DNA of 5,774 bases from Burkholderiales bacterium. Lineage in GTDB: Bacteria; Pseudomonadota; Gammaproteobacteria; Burkholderiales; Burkholderiaceae_A. The stretch lies in contig JAURCW010000083.1 of NCBI GenBank assembly GCA_030828265.1, positions 1 through 5,774 on the forward strand, written 5' to 3'. The position numbers were made by a program, and so were the translations under genes. Positions within the stretch are counted from its first letter, which is position 1. The number at the start of each line of letters is the position of its first letter. The notes under the pieces were generated by a model, which saw only the letters and a list, made by a program, of their open reading frames with translations, did not search any database and was not told the DNA's origin. Below are positions 1 to 5,774 of this stretch, piece after piece.

Positions 1-1605
1 CGTTTCAAGGGTGCTTTTTCAGGCGAGCATGGCGACGGGCTTGTGAGAAGTGAATGGGTGGAATGGCAGTTCGGTCCGCGAATCACAAAAGCCTTTGAGG
101 AGGTGAAAGATGCCTTTGATCCTTCCGGGCGACTGAACCCCGGCAAGATTGTTCGAACCACGCGAATGGATGATGCGCGACTTTTTCGATTTCCTCCTGG
201 CTATAGCACCTCTGCGCTCAACCCTGGGTTTGACTGGTCGTCTTGGAATGTCCGAAACGATCCATCGGTTAAGGGTGATCCGGGTAGTTTTGGAATTAAG
301 GTTAGTGCCCCCGGTACAGGCGCAGATCCAAGTCTTGGCTTCGCAAAGGCCGTGGAGATGTGTAACAACAACGGCCATTGTCGAAAGTTTGATGCGGGCA
401 CCATGTGCCCAAGCTATCGGGTAACACGAACCGAGGAGCACTCGGTTCGCGGTCGGGCGAATACACTGCGCCTCGCGCTAAGCGGTCAGATCTCAGGGGG
501 GCTGACCTCAAGCTCGGTTCGTAAGGCGCTTGATCTCTGCGTAGGCTGCAAAGGCTGCAAGCGCGAGTGCCCCACGGGGGTGGATATGGCCAAGATGAAG
601 ATCGAGGTTCTTTATCAAAAAGGTAAGGCCGAGGGCTTTAGTCTGCAACAGCGGCTGGTCGCTGACCTGCCTTCTCTATCTAATTACGTGCGGCGTATCC
701 CTGGACTTGCCTTTGCCTTAAACGCGCGTAATTGGTTTCCCGGTCTGCGCTGGCTCACCCAGAAGCTTTTGGGTATCTCGTCTCAACGCCCTCTTCCCAG
801 CTGGCGCGCTACAGGCTTCCGAAATCAGAGTAAGCAGCTCATCAGCGCGCCCCTGACCGAATGCGACCTTGTGCTCTGGGCCGATACCTTTAACGATGCC
901 TACACGCCCGAGACACTGCTTTCCGCTTATGAACTGGCAACCCGACTGGGTTACAGGGTGGCACTTTCGGGTGCTGCGGCTGAAGGTGCTGCTCTTTGCT
1001 GCGGGCGCACTGCCATGTCCGTGGGTCATCTTGACCAGGCTCGAGCGCTTGCCTTGCAATGCCTCCAAGCCCTCGAGCCCGCCATTGCCCGTGGTATACC
1101 CATTGTTGGACTGGAACCCTCTTGCATTCTAAGTCTGCGCGATGAATGGCTCGCTATGGGTCTTGGTGAGAAATCTGAGAAACTCTCGAAGCAGGCCTTA
1201 CTCTTTGAGGAGTGGTGGGTGAAGGAGCTGGCCAGTGGTCGACTGCAAAAATCCGAGGGTCTCAAGGGACGAACGGTTCTTGTCCATGGTCACTGCCACC
1301 AAAAGGCGCTTGGCGCAATGACGCCCACCATTGAAGCCTTGAAGAGTCTGGGCGCCGAGGTCAAGCTTATTGAATCCAGTTGCTGCGGCATGGCCGGAAG
1401 TTTTGGTTACGAGACAAGGCATCAGGGTGTATCCACCGCCATGGCGCAGGCCAGCCTAATTCCTTCCGTGAATGCGGCCCCTGAAGATGCATTTATTGTT
1501 GCCGACGGCTTCTCGTGTCAGCATCAAATTGCTGAACTCTCAAGCCGAAAAGCGCAGCACGCCGTTCTGGTGATGCGGGAGGCCTTTCGCGAGAGACTCC
1601 AATAA
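1..1605 (+). CDS. YdiJ-like FAD-linked oxidase / iron-sulfur dehydrogenase, 5'-truncated (C-terminal half)
   Basis: The reading frame is open from base 1 and ends at TAA 1603-1605, giving 534 residues. It starts inside the FAD-linked oxidase C-terminal domain: GEHGDGLVRSEW is at residues 9-20 and a DPSGRLNPGK motif, typical of the end of that domain, follows. The GTG at 43 is therefore internal and not the start. Next comes an iron-sulfur region with Cys121, Cys127 and Cys136 (C-x5-C-x8-CP) and then Cys180, 183, 186 and 190 (CxxCxxCxxxCP). Two GlcF-like cysteine-rich domains follow: LCCGRT near 332-336 with EPSC at 372-375, then HGHCH near 429-433, SSCCG at 460-464 and GFSCQHQ near 503. This order matches the roughly 1000-residue GlcD-GlcF fusion family that includes E. 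coli YdiJ, so about half is missing to the left. Family members oxidise D-2-hydroxyacids (D-2-hydroxyglutarate or D-lactate) and pass electrons through FAD and Fe-S centres; the substrate here is inferred only. The gene is on the same strand as pgi and 47 bases upstream of it. Confidence 0.9.
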   Translation, partial: RFKGAFSGEHGDGLVRSEWVEWQFGPRITKAFEEVKDAFDPSGRLNPGKIVRTTRMDDARLFRFPPGYSTSALNPGFDWSSWNVRNDPSVKGDPGSFGIKVSAPGTGADPSLGFAKAVEMCNNNGHCRKFDAGTMCPSYRVTRTEEHSVRGRANTLRLALSGQISGGLTSSSVRKALDLCVGCKGCKRECPTGVDMAKMKIEVLYQKGKAEGFSLQQRLVADLPSLSNYVRRIPGLAFALNARNWFPGLRWLTQKLLGISSQRPLPSWRATGFRNQSKQLISAPLTECDLVLWADTFNDAYTPETLLSAYELATRLGYRVALSGAAAEGAALCCGRTAMSVGHLDQARALALQCLQALEPAIARGIPIVGLEPSCILSLRDEWLAMGLGEKSEKLSKQALLFEEWWVKELASGRLQKSEGLKGRTVLVHGHCHQKALGAMTPTIEALKSLGAEVKLIESSCCGMAGSFGYETRHQGVSTAMAQASLIPSVNAAPEDAFIVADGFSCQHQIAELSSRKAQHAVLVMREAFRERLQ

Positions 1606-1615
1606 AGCCACTAAA

Positions 1616-1654
1616 ATAGAGCTACAGCCACTTAAGGAAAGCGCTTAGCTCTAT
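1616..1654 (+). promoter_or_regulatory. Perfect 9-bp inverted repeat overlapping the pgi start codon
   Basis: ATAGAGCTA at 1616-1624 is exactly complementary to TAGCTCTAT at 1646-1654, with 21 bases between the arms. The right arm includes the A and T of the pgi ATG, and the probable Shine-Dalgarno (TAAGGA, 1633-1638) lies in the loop. As RNA, this could fold into a hairpin that pairs part of the start codon and holds the ribosome site in the loop. No U tract follows, so it is not an intrinsic terminator. Whether it regulates translation, acts as a DNA operator, or is chance is unknown. Confidence 0.45.
1633..1638 (+). promoter_or_regulatory. Probable ribosome binding site of pgi, with long spacing
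   Basis: TAAGGA matches the 3' end of 16S rRNA but sits 14 bases before the ATG, longer than usual. No closer purine-rich site is visible. No other in-frame start lies between the ATG and the in-frame TAG at 1617-1619, so ATG 1653 is the most upstream possible start. Folding of the surrounding inverted repeat could alter the effective spacing. Confidence 0.5.
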
Positions 1655-3197
1655 GCCCTGCCCCACCAGCCTGCCCTCATGGGCCAGGCTTCAGGCCTTT
1701 TCAACTCAGCAACCTTCGCTTAAAGACTTAAGTCCGTTTCGTCTTCAAGCAGAAGACATTTCAGCAGACCTCTCGTTGCAGCCCATTGGTTCCGACGTGC
1801 GTGGTTTACTGGCTAATCTTATTGATGAGGCGCATGTTCCAGCTAAGCGCGATGCCATGGTGCGCGGTGAGGCCATAAACGTCACAGAGCAACGGCCCGT
1901 TCTGCACATGGCGCTTCGTGCTTCAAGTACCGGCCCTGCGCCCTGGGGCGCAGACATTGCCCAGGCTATTGCAACTCAACGAGAACGCTTCCTTCATTTT
2001 GCAGACGCCGTTCGAGACGGACGCATCGTGACAAGCAACGGCCTGCCCTTCAGCCATATTGTCAACATAGGCATTGGAGGCTCTGACCTTGGGCCTCGCA
2101 TGGTCTGCACGGCGCTTGGCGCAAAGGCCAAAAACCCTCTTCCAGTTTTCTTTATTTCCAACCCCGACCCGTGGTGCATACAAGACCTTACAGAGCAAAT
2201 CGATCCGCTTCGCACCTTATTTATTGTTCAGTCTAAGAGCTTCACAACACAAGAAACTCTGGCCGTCTTTTCAACACTCAAGGCCTGGCTTCTAAGCCAT
2301 GGCATTGAAGCTTCAAAAGTCATGCAGCAATTTGTGGCCGTGACCGCAAGGCCAGATCTTGCTCGGACACATCAGTTCGAGGAAGAGAAGATGTTTGTCT
2401 TTTGGGACTGGGTGGGTGGCCGAACCTCGGTCTGGTCTGCCATAGGGCTACCCATTGCATTGCATTGCGGGTCTCAGACATTTAAACAATTTCTTGCTGG
2501 TGCAAGCACCATGGACAAGCATTTTCAGCAAGCGTCTGTTCACGAAAACCTACCCTATTGGCTAGCCCTGATTGGCATTTGGAATCGAAACTTTCTCAAC
2601 CGAACAAGCCATGCCGTTGTCTGCTACGACTGGCGACTCCGACTGTTACCGGCCTTCTTGCAACAGCTTGAAATGGAGTCGAACGGCAAAAGCATTCAGG
2701 TCGATGGCCAACCTTCAAAGGTCAAAACAGCGCCTGTTCTTTGGGGTGGCCTTGGTCTTGACGGTCAGCACGCCTATTTCCAAATGCTGCATCAGGGTAC
2801 CGATATTGTTCCGGTGGACTTTATAAGCACCCTGGGAGATGAACCCGAATCAAAGGATGCGCAGATCAATAAGCGTATTGTTGACCTCAACCTTCAAGCC
2901 CAGAAACAGGCACTTGCTCAAGGCCGCTCCCTGCAAGAAACTGTTGAACGCATGCGGGTCGAAAAGATCTCTGAAGATCACATTCACCAACTGGCCATCC
3001 ATCGTAGCTATGAAGGCAAACGACCTTCCAATCATCTTGTCTTAAGAAATGGGCTTACCGCCTTTAGCCTTGGTCAGCTTCTAGCGCTATACGAGCATAA
3101 GGTCTTCACCCAGTCCGTGCTGTGGAATATTCCCGCTTTTGATCAATGGGGCGTTGAACTAGGAAAGACACTAGCCAAACGCCTGGAGGGGAACTAA
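1653..3197 (+). CDS. pgi: Glucose-6-phosphate isomerase
   Basis: This cytoplasmic enzyme reversibly converts glucose-6-phosphate to fructose-6-phosphate in glycolysis and gluconeogenesis. The 514-residue protein carries the whole SIS-fold family pattern: GIGGSDLGP at 140-148 and SKSFTTQET at 194-202 for phosphate binding, then VGGRTSVWSAIGLP at 254-267. LLPAFLQQLEMESNGK (331-346) is the second signature, and GQHAYFQ is at 371-377. The C-terminal QWGVELGK ends at 505. By alignment with known isomerases the catalytic residues are Arg257, Glu342, His373 and Lys505, and all are present. The protein is somewhat shorter than E. coli Pgi (about 549 residues), mainly at the N-terminus; no upstream in-frame start exists, so this looks natural. 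The residue after the GGR of the first signature is Thr258, where Phe or Tyr is usual. The gene follows the dehydrogenase by 47 bases, so it may be co-transcribed; its stop overlaps the stop of the opposing gene. Confidence 0.97.
   Translation: MPCPTSLPSWARLQAFSTQQPSLKDLSPFRLQAEDISADLSLQPIGSDVRGLLANLIDEAHVPAKRDAMVRGEAINVTEQRPVLHMALRASSTGPAPWGADIAQAIATQRERFLHFADAVRDGRIVTSNGLPFSHIVNIGIGGSDLGPRMVCTALGAKAKNPLPVFFISNPDPWCIQDLTEQIDPLRTLFIVQSKSFTTQETLAVFSTLKAWLLSHGIEASKVMQQFVAVTARPDLARTHQFEEEKMFVFWDWVGGRTSVWSAIGLPIALHCGSQTFKQFLAGASTMDKHFQQASVHENLPYWLALIGIWNRNFLNRTSHAVVCYDWRLRLLPAFLQQLEMESNGKSIQVDGQPSKVKTAPVLWGGLGLDGQHAYFQMLHQGTDIVPVDFISTLGDEPESKDAQINKRIVDLNLQAQKQALAQGRSLQETVERMRVEKISEDHIHQLAIHRSYEGKRPSNHLVLRNGLTAFSLGQLLALYEHKVFTQSVLWNIPAFDQWGVELGKTLAKRLEGN
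3194..3197. other. Overlapping stop codons of two convergent genes
   Basis: The four bases CTAA contain both stops: TAA (3195-3197) for pgi on the + strand and TAG (complement of 3194-3196) for the His-rich gene on the - strand. I find no convincing GC-rich hairpin with a T tract in the flanking bases on either strand, so each transcript probably extends into the 3' part of the opposing gene. Confidence 0.9.
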
Positions 3198-3586
3198 GGA
3201 AACGTAAACTTGGCCGTAGAGGACTTGCCGGCGACCCTCAACTGAACAACCACCTTAGCACCTGCAGACGGCTTGATTGTAGTTTTGGCAGAAAGAGACT
3301 CGCCTGAGGGGCTGAGCACAATGTCAGTTCTTTTCGACCCCTCGAGAATCGTAAGCTTTGCGGTCGCACCTGAGAGGCTTACAGGTTTTCCATGGTCAGT
3401 CACAAAAAGCAAAGCCTGAACATCTTTAATAAGTAACTCATAGTCATAGGCCGCCTGATAAAAGAGACCGCCGTGCATGGCCTTGTGATCTGTGGCGTGG
3501 TTATGGTCATGGCTATGAGACGGCCCTGCCACAGCGGCCATCTGTGTACCCAGACCCAAGAAACACGCAAGTAGAACTTTTTTCAT
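3194..3586 (-). CDS. Small histidine-rich secreted protein linked to an RND metal pump
   Basis: This 130-residue protein begins with a clear Sec signal peptide: MKK, a hydrophobic stretch, and AVA at 18-20 as the likely cleavage site. The mature protein would be a periplasmic protein of about 110 residues. It opens with a His-rich segment (His24, 26, 28, 30, 34 and 38) ending in an HGG motif, then a predicted beta-rich domain with YELL, FVTDHGKPV (61-69) and LSPSGESL. It has no cysteine after the signal peptide. From memory, similar small proteins occur next to metal efflux genes in betaproteobacteria, and the same HGG...DHGKPV pattern resembles the N-terminal region of some CzcB-type adaptors. 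Metal binding is an inference and the family's function is not established to my knowledge. The start is fixed by AAGGAG, 9 bases before the ATG. It lies 22 bases downstream of the RND gene on the same strand and is probably co-transcribed. Confidence 0.88.
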   Translation of the reverse strand: MKKVLLACFLGLGTQMAAVAGPSHSHDHNHATDHKAMHGGLFYQAAYDYELLIKDVQALLFVTDHGKPVSLSGATAKLTILEGSKRTDIVLSPSGESLSAKTTIKPSAGAKVVVQLRVAGKSSTAKFTFP

Positions 3587-3595
3587 GATTTATAT

Positions 3596-3601
3596 CTCCT
3601 T
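3596..3601 (-). promoter_or_regulatory. Strong ribosome binding site of the His-rich gene
   Basis: Read on the - strand, AAGGAG lies 9 bases before the ATG at 3586-3584 in an A/T-rich leader. It sits after the RND stop codon (3611-3609), so the small gene can be initiated independently rather than only by translational coupling. This is the best Shine-Dalgarno match I can see in the window. Confidence 0.85.
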
Positions 3602-3608
3602 GTTAAAG

Positions 3609-5774
3609 TCAAAAATTCTCCGATTCGTTTTCACGAATAAGCCTCTCTGCATCGGCACGACCATACATCCAGAACATTACCGGCGTAAGGAATGAGTCCA
3701 GCAAAGTAGCGCTAAGTAAGCCGCAAAAAATGACGACAGCCACCGGATGCAGAATTTCAGTGCCTGGCTGTTCCGCCTCGAAAAGCAGTGGGGCAAGTGC
3801 AAGTGCGGTCACCAAGGCGGTCATAAGCACAGGGGCAAGCCGCTCAAGCGAACCACGCAGAATCATTTGTTTATCAAACCGCTCGCCCTCTTGTTGCATC
3901 AGATTTAGATAATGACTCACTTTTAAGATGCCATTGCGCACAGAAATACCTGCAAGCGTTACAAAACCAATGAGTGCGGCAATTGAAAGGGGCTGGCCTG
4001 AAGCTGCAAGTCCAATCACAGAGCCAACTAGGGCTAAGGGAATATTGGCCATAACTAGAGCCGACAAACGCCACGACTTGTAACGCGCATGCAGAACAAC
4101 AAACATCAAGACCAGAGAGACAATTGATAACAGCATAACGAGGCGAGAGGCTCTTTCCTGCGCCTCGAACTGCCCCCCAATAGTGATATAAAAACCCTCA
4201 GGCAGTCGAACCTGAGAGGTCACTTTACGAATGTCCTCAACGACCGATGACAAAGCGCGTCCTTGCGTATTGGCGGACAAAACAATTCGACGCTTCCCAT
4301 CATCACGACTGATTTGATTGGGACCATCACTCTCTTCAATTTCAGCAAGTCGCGACAAAGGTACTCGCCCTTGAGGTGTATCTATCATGAGATTACCAAG
4401 CCCTTGCGGACCGCGTGCGGCCTCAGGTATGCGAACCACCAGAGCAAACCGCCGTCCTTGCTCGACAATCTGTGCCAATGTCTCGCCACCCACCAGAGAC
4501 TGGAGCACCGATGTCAAGTGTGCACTGGACAAGCCATACTGAGCAGCCCTTTGCTGGTCCACTCGAATCTTGATCTGAGGCGCGAGCACTTGTTTCTCAA
4601 CCTCTAGATCTGCAATACCCGGAACCTGAGCCAGACTGGCTCGCAAAGACTCGGCCTGAGCGCGTAGTTGATCAAGATCTTCACCGTAGATCTTTATTGC
4701 AATCTGCGCCCGAACACCAGAGAGCATGTGATCGATACGATGCGAAATGGGCTGACCAATGGAAATAGCAGCTGGAATATTTCTCAGCTGTTCACGAATA
4801 TCTGTCTTAATCTCTGTCATTGAACGAGTCATCTCGTGACTGGGAATAAGGCCAATATCAATCTCGCTCACATGTACGCCCTCGGCGTGCTCATCAAGCT
4901 CAGCGCGACCGCTTCGACGGCCCACATAGGCTACTTCAGGAACCTGGGCAACAAGACGCTCGGCCTCACTTGCAATGACCGACGACTGCGATAAGGTCAC
5001 CCCAGGATTAAGACGCAGCCCAAGTAGAAGCGTCCCCTCGTTAAAGGGTGGAAGAAACGAGGTTGGAAAAAAAGGGACGGCTGCGATTGCTATAACAACA
5101 CCCAAAAGCCCAGTTCTTAGGGCTCTCTCTGGCCTGTGCATCACACGCTCAAGAATCGACGCGTATTGTCTTTTAAGCCAGGTAAGAAAAGTAGTGTCAC
5201 CATCATCAAGACTCTTCATTGACGGAATTAGGTAGTAGGCAAGCACCGGCGTAATAGTGACTGAGACTAACAAAGACGCTAGGGTGGAGGCGATGAACGC
5301 AATACCCAATGGAACGAAGAGTCGGCCCTCGATGCCAGGAAGAAAGAATAAGGGGAAAAAAACCAGAACAATGATGACAGTTGCATACAAAATGCCGCTT
5401 CTCACCTCAAACGAGGCGCGACGCACGACTTCAAGCGAATGTAAACGATGTGTCACCTGCGTAAGGTTATTCATTCGAAGACGACGAATAATGTTCTCGA
5501 CATCTACAATGGCATCGTCAACAAGTCCACCAATTGCAATAGCTAGACCACCCAAAGTCATGGTGTTAATGGTGAGTCCAAAGTAGGCAAAGACCAGGGC
5601 CGTTACACAGATTGATACAGGAATGGCTGTCAAGGCAATAATAGTCGGGCGCAGGGTGCCCAAGAAAACAAAGAGCGTCAGCGCTACAAAAACCGAGGCT
5701 GCAATCAGCTTGCCATTTAGGTTGTTGATAGATGCTTCTATAAACGAAGCCTGCCGAAAGGTCACTCGTGGCGA
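3609..5774 (-). CDS. RND efflux pump, CusA/CzcA-like inner-membrane subunit, 5'-truncated
   Basis: The frame is open to the right edge and ends at TGA 3611-3609, giving 721 residues of an expected 1000 or more; roughly the first 300 are missing. The GTG at 5765-5763 falls inside the conserved stretch before TM2, so it is not the start. Visible are TM2-TM6 (about residues 22-181, including LTINTMTLGGLAIAIG and VDDAIVDVEN), TM7 near 216-235, a large periplasmic domain (about 236-543, with SFLPPFNEGTL and GRAELDEHAEGVH), and TM8-TM12. TM4 carries Asp86 and Asp87 and TM10 carries Arg613 in ISVRNGIL, the likely proton-relay positions by comparison with AcrB Asp407, Asp408 and Lys940. The overall pattern fits heavy-metal-efflux RND proteins, but the exact metal cannot be read. 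It would work as a trimer with a periplasmic adaptor and outer-membrane channel, neither in the window. The downstream His-rich secreted protein supports a metal role. Confidence 0.93.
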   Translation of the reverse strand, partial: SPRVTFRQASFIEASINNLNGKLIAASVFVALTLFVFLGTLRPTIIALTAIPVSICVTALVFAYFGLTINTMTLGGLAIAIGGLVDDAIVDVENIIRRLRMNNLTQVTHRLHSLEVVRRASFEVRSGILYATVIIVLVFFPLFFLPGIEGRLFVPLGIAFIASTLASLLVSVTITPVLAYYLIPSMKSLDDGDTTFLTWLKRQYASILERVMHRPERALRTGLLGVVIAIAAVPFFPTSFLPPFNEGTLLLGLRLNPGVTLSQSSVIASEAERLVAQVPEVAYVGRRSGRAELDEHAEGVHVSEIDIGLIPSHEMTRSMTEIKTDIREQLRNIPAAISIGQPISHRIDHMLSGVRAQIAIKIYGEDLDQLRAQAESLRASLAQVPGIADLEVEKQVLAPQIKIRVDQQRAAQYGLSSAHLTSVLQSLVGGETLAQIVEQGRRFALVVRIPEAARGPQGLGNLMIDTPQGRVPLSRLAEIEESDGPNQISRDDGKRRIVLSANTQGRALSSVVEDIRKVTSQVRLPEGFYITIGGQFEAQERASRLVMLLSIVSLVLMFVVLHARYKSWRLSALVMANIPLALVGSVIGLAASGQPLSIAALIGFVTLAGISVRNGILKVSHYLNLMQQEGERFDKQMILRGSLERLAPVLMTALVTALALAPLLFEAEQPGTEILHPVAVVIFCGLLSATLLDSFLTPVMFWMYGRADAERLIRENESENF
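3623..3638 (-). other. Small hairpin with GAAA tetraloop at the 3' end of the RND gene
   Basis: On the - strand the sequence reads ATTCGT-GAAA-ACGAAT, a perfect 6-bp stem closed by a GNRA-type loop. It lies within the last codons of the RND gene, about 22 bases before the Shine-Dalgarno of the His-rich gene. A run of five T begins 8 bases after the stem, too distant, and with a stem too A/T-rich, for a standard terminator. It could affect mRNA processing between the two genes, or be a chance product of codons for I-R-E-N-E. Confidence 0.3.

Noticed and set aside
43..45. GTG as the start of the first + strand gene
   Set aside because: The frame is open to base 1 and the conserved GEHGDG motif of the FAD oxidase family lies upstream of this codon, so the gene is simply cut by the window edge.
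718..1422. Open frames on the - strand opposite the dehydrogenase (718-1068, 1026-1265, 1198-1422)
   Set aside because: They overlap strongly conserved Cys-rich domains on the + strand and show no protein family features of their own.
1585..1617. Possible promoter for pgi with TAAAAT (1612-1617) as a -10 element
   Set aside because: No acceptable -35 sequence lies at 16-18 bases upstream, so the -10-like hexamer alone is too weak to call.
1606..1632. Direct repeat AGCCACT at 1606-1612 and 1626-1632
   Set aside because: A 7-base repeat in two copies is too short to call a binding site, although its 20-base spacing, about two helical turns, was noted.
3563..3574. Possible lipobox (LLAC, residues 5-8) in the His-rich protein
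   Set aside because: The cysteine is only eight residues from the N-terminus with almost no hydrophobic stretch before it, while a good AVA cleavage site follows at residues 18-20; a normal secreted protein is more likely than a lipoprotein.
4263..5586. Several open frames on the + strand opposite the RND gene (4263-4607, 4975-5235, 5257-5586)
   Set aside because: They have no recognisable domain, are rich in Arg/Ser/Thr as expected for antisense shadows of a membrane protein, and lie fully inside a conserved gene.
5763..5765. GTG (- strand) as the start of the RND gene
   Set aside because: About 300 expected N-terminal residues including TM1 and the first periplasmic domain would be missing; the frame continues to the window edge, so truncation by the window is the simpler reading.

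Overview
The window looks like a piece of a proteobacterial chromosome, most likely a betaproteobacterium of the Burkholderiales type. This placement is an inference from remembered family resemblance: a YdiJ-like flavin/iron-sulfur dehydrogenase, a proteobacterial-type glucose-6-phosphate isomerase, and a CusA/CzcA-like RND pump followed by a small histidine-rich secreted protein. The sequence is almost completely coding. It has two genes on the + strand and two on the - strand, arranged tail to tail, and both outermost genes run off the window.

Positions 1-1605 (+) hold the C-terminal half of a FAD-linked oxidase fused to an iron-sulfur/CCG-domain module. After 47 bases comes a complete pgi gene (1653-3197, +). 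The 47-base gap contains a perfect 9-bp inverted repeat whose right arm includes the first two bases of the pgi start codon and whose loop holds the probable Shine-Dalgarno sequence.

The - strand reads a large RND transporter gene that enters from the right edge (5774-3609, N-terminus missing). After 22 bases it is followed by a small gene for a histidine-rich secreted protein (3586-3194) with a very good ribosome binding site. The small gene's stop codon overlaps the pgi stop codon on the opposite strand, so the two convergent transcription units have no intergenic space.

Functionally there are two themes. The left half is central or organic-acid metabolism: oxidation of a 2-hydroxyacid, and interconversion of glucose-6-phosphate and fructose-6-phosphate. 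The right half is the end of what is probably a heavy-metal efflux operon: an inner-membrane proton-driven pump plus a periplasmic protein that may bind metal. The adaptor and outer-membrane genes expected for a tripartite pump would lie to the right of the window and are not seen. I see no RNA gene, mobile element, CRISPR array or clear intrinsic terminator. The least characterised item is the stand-alone His-rich protein; nothing here clearly demonstrates an entirely new system.
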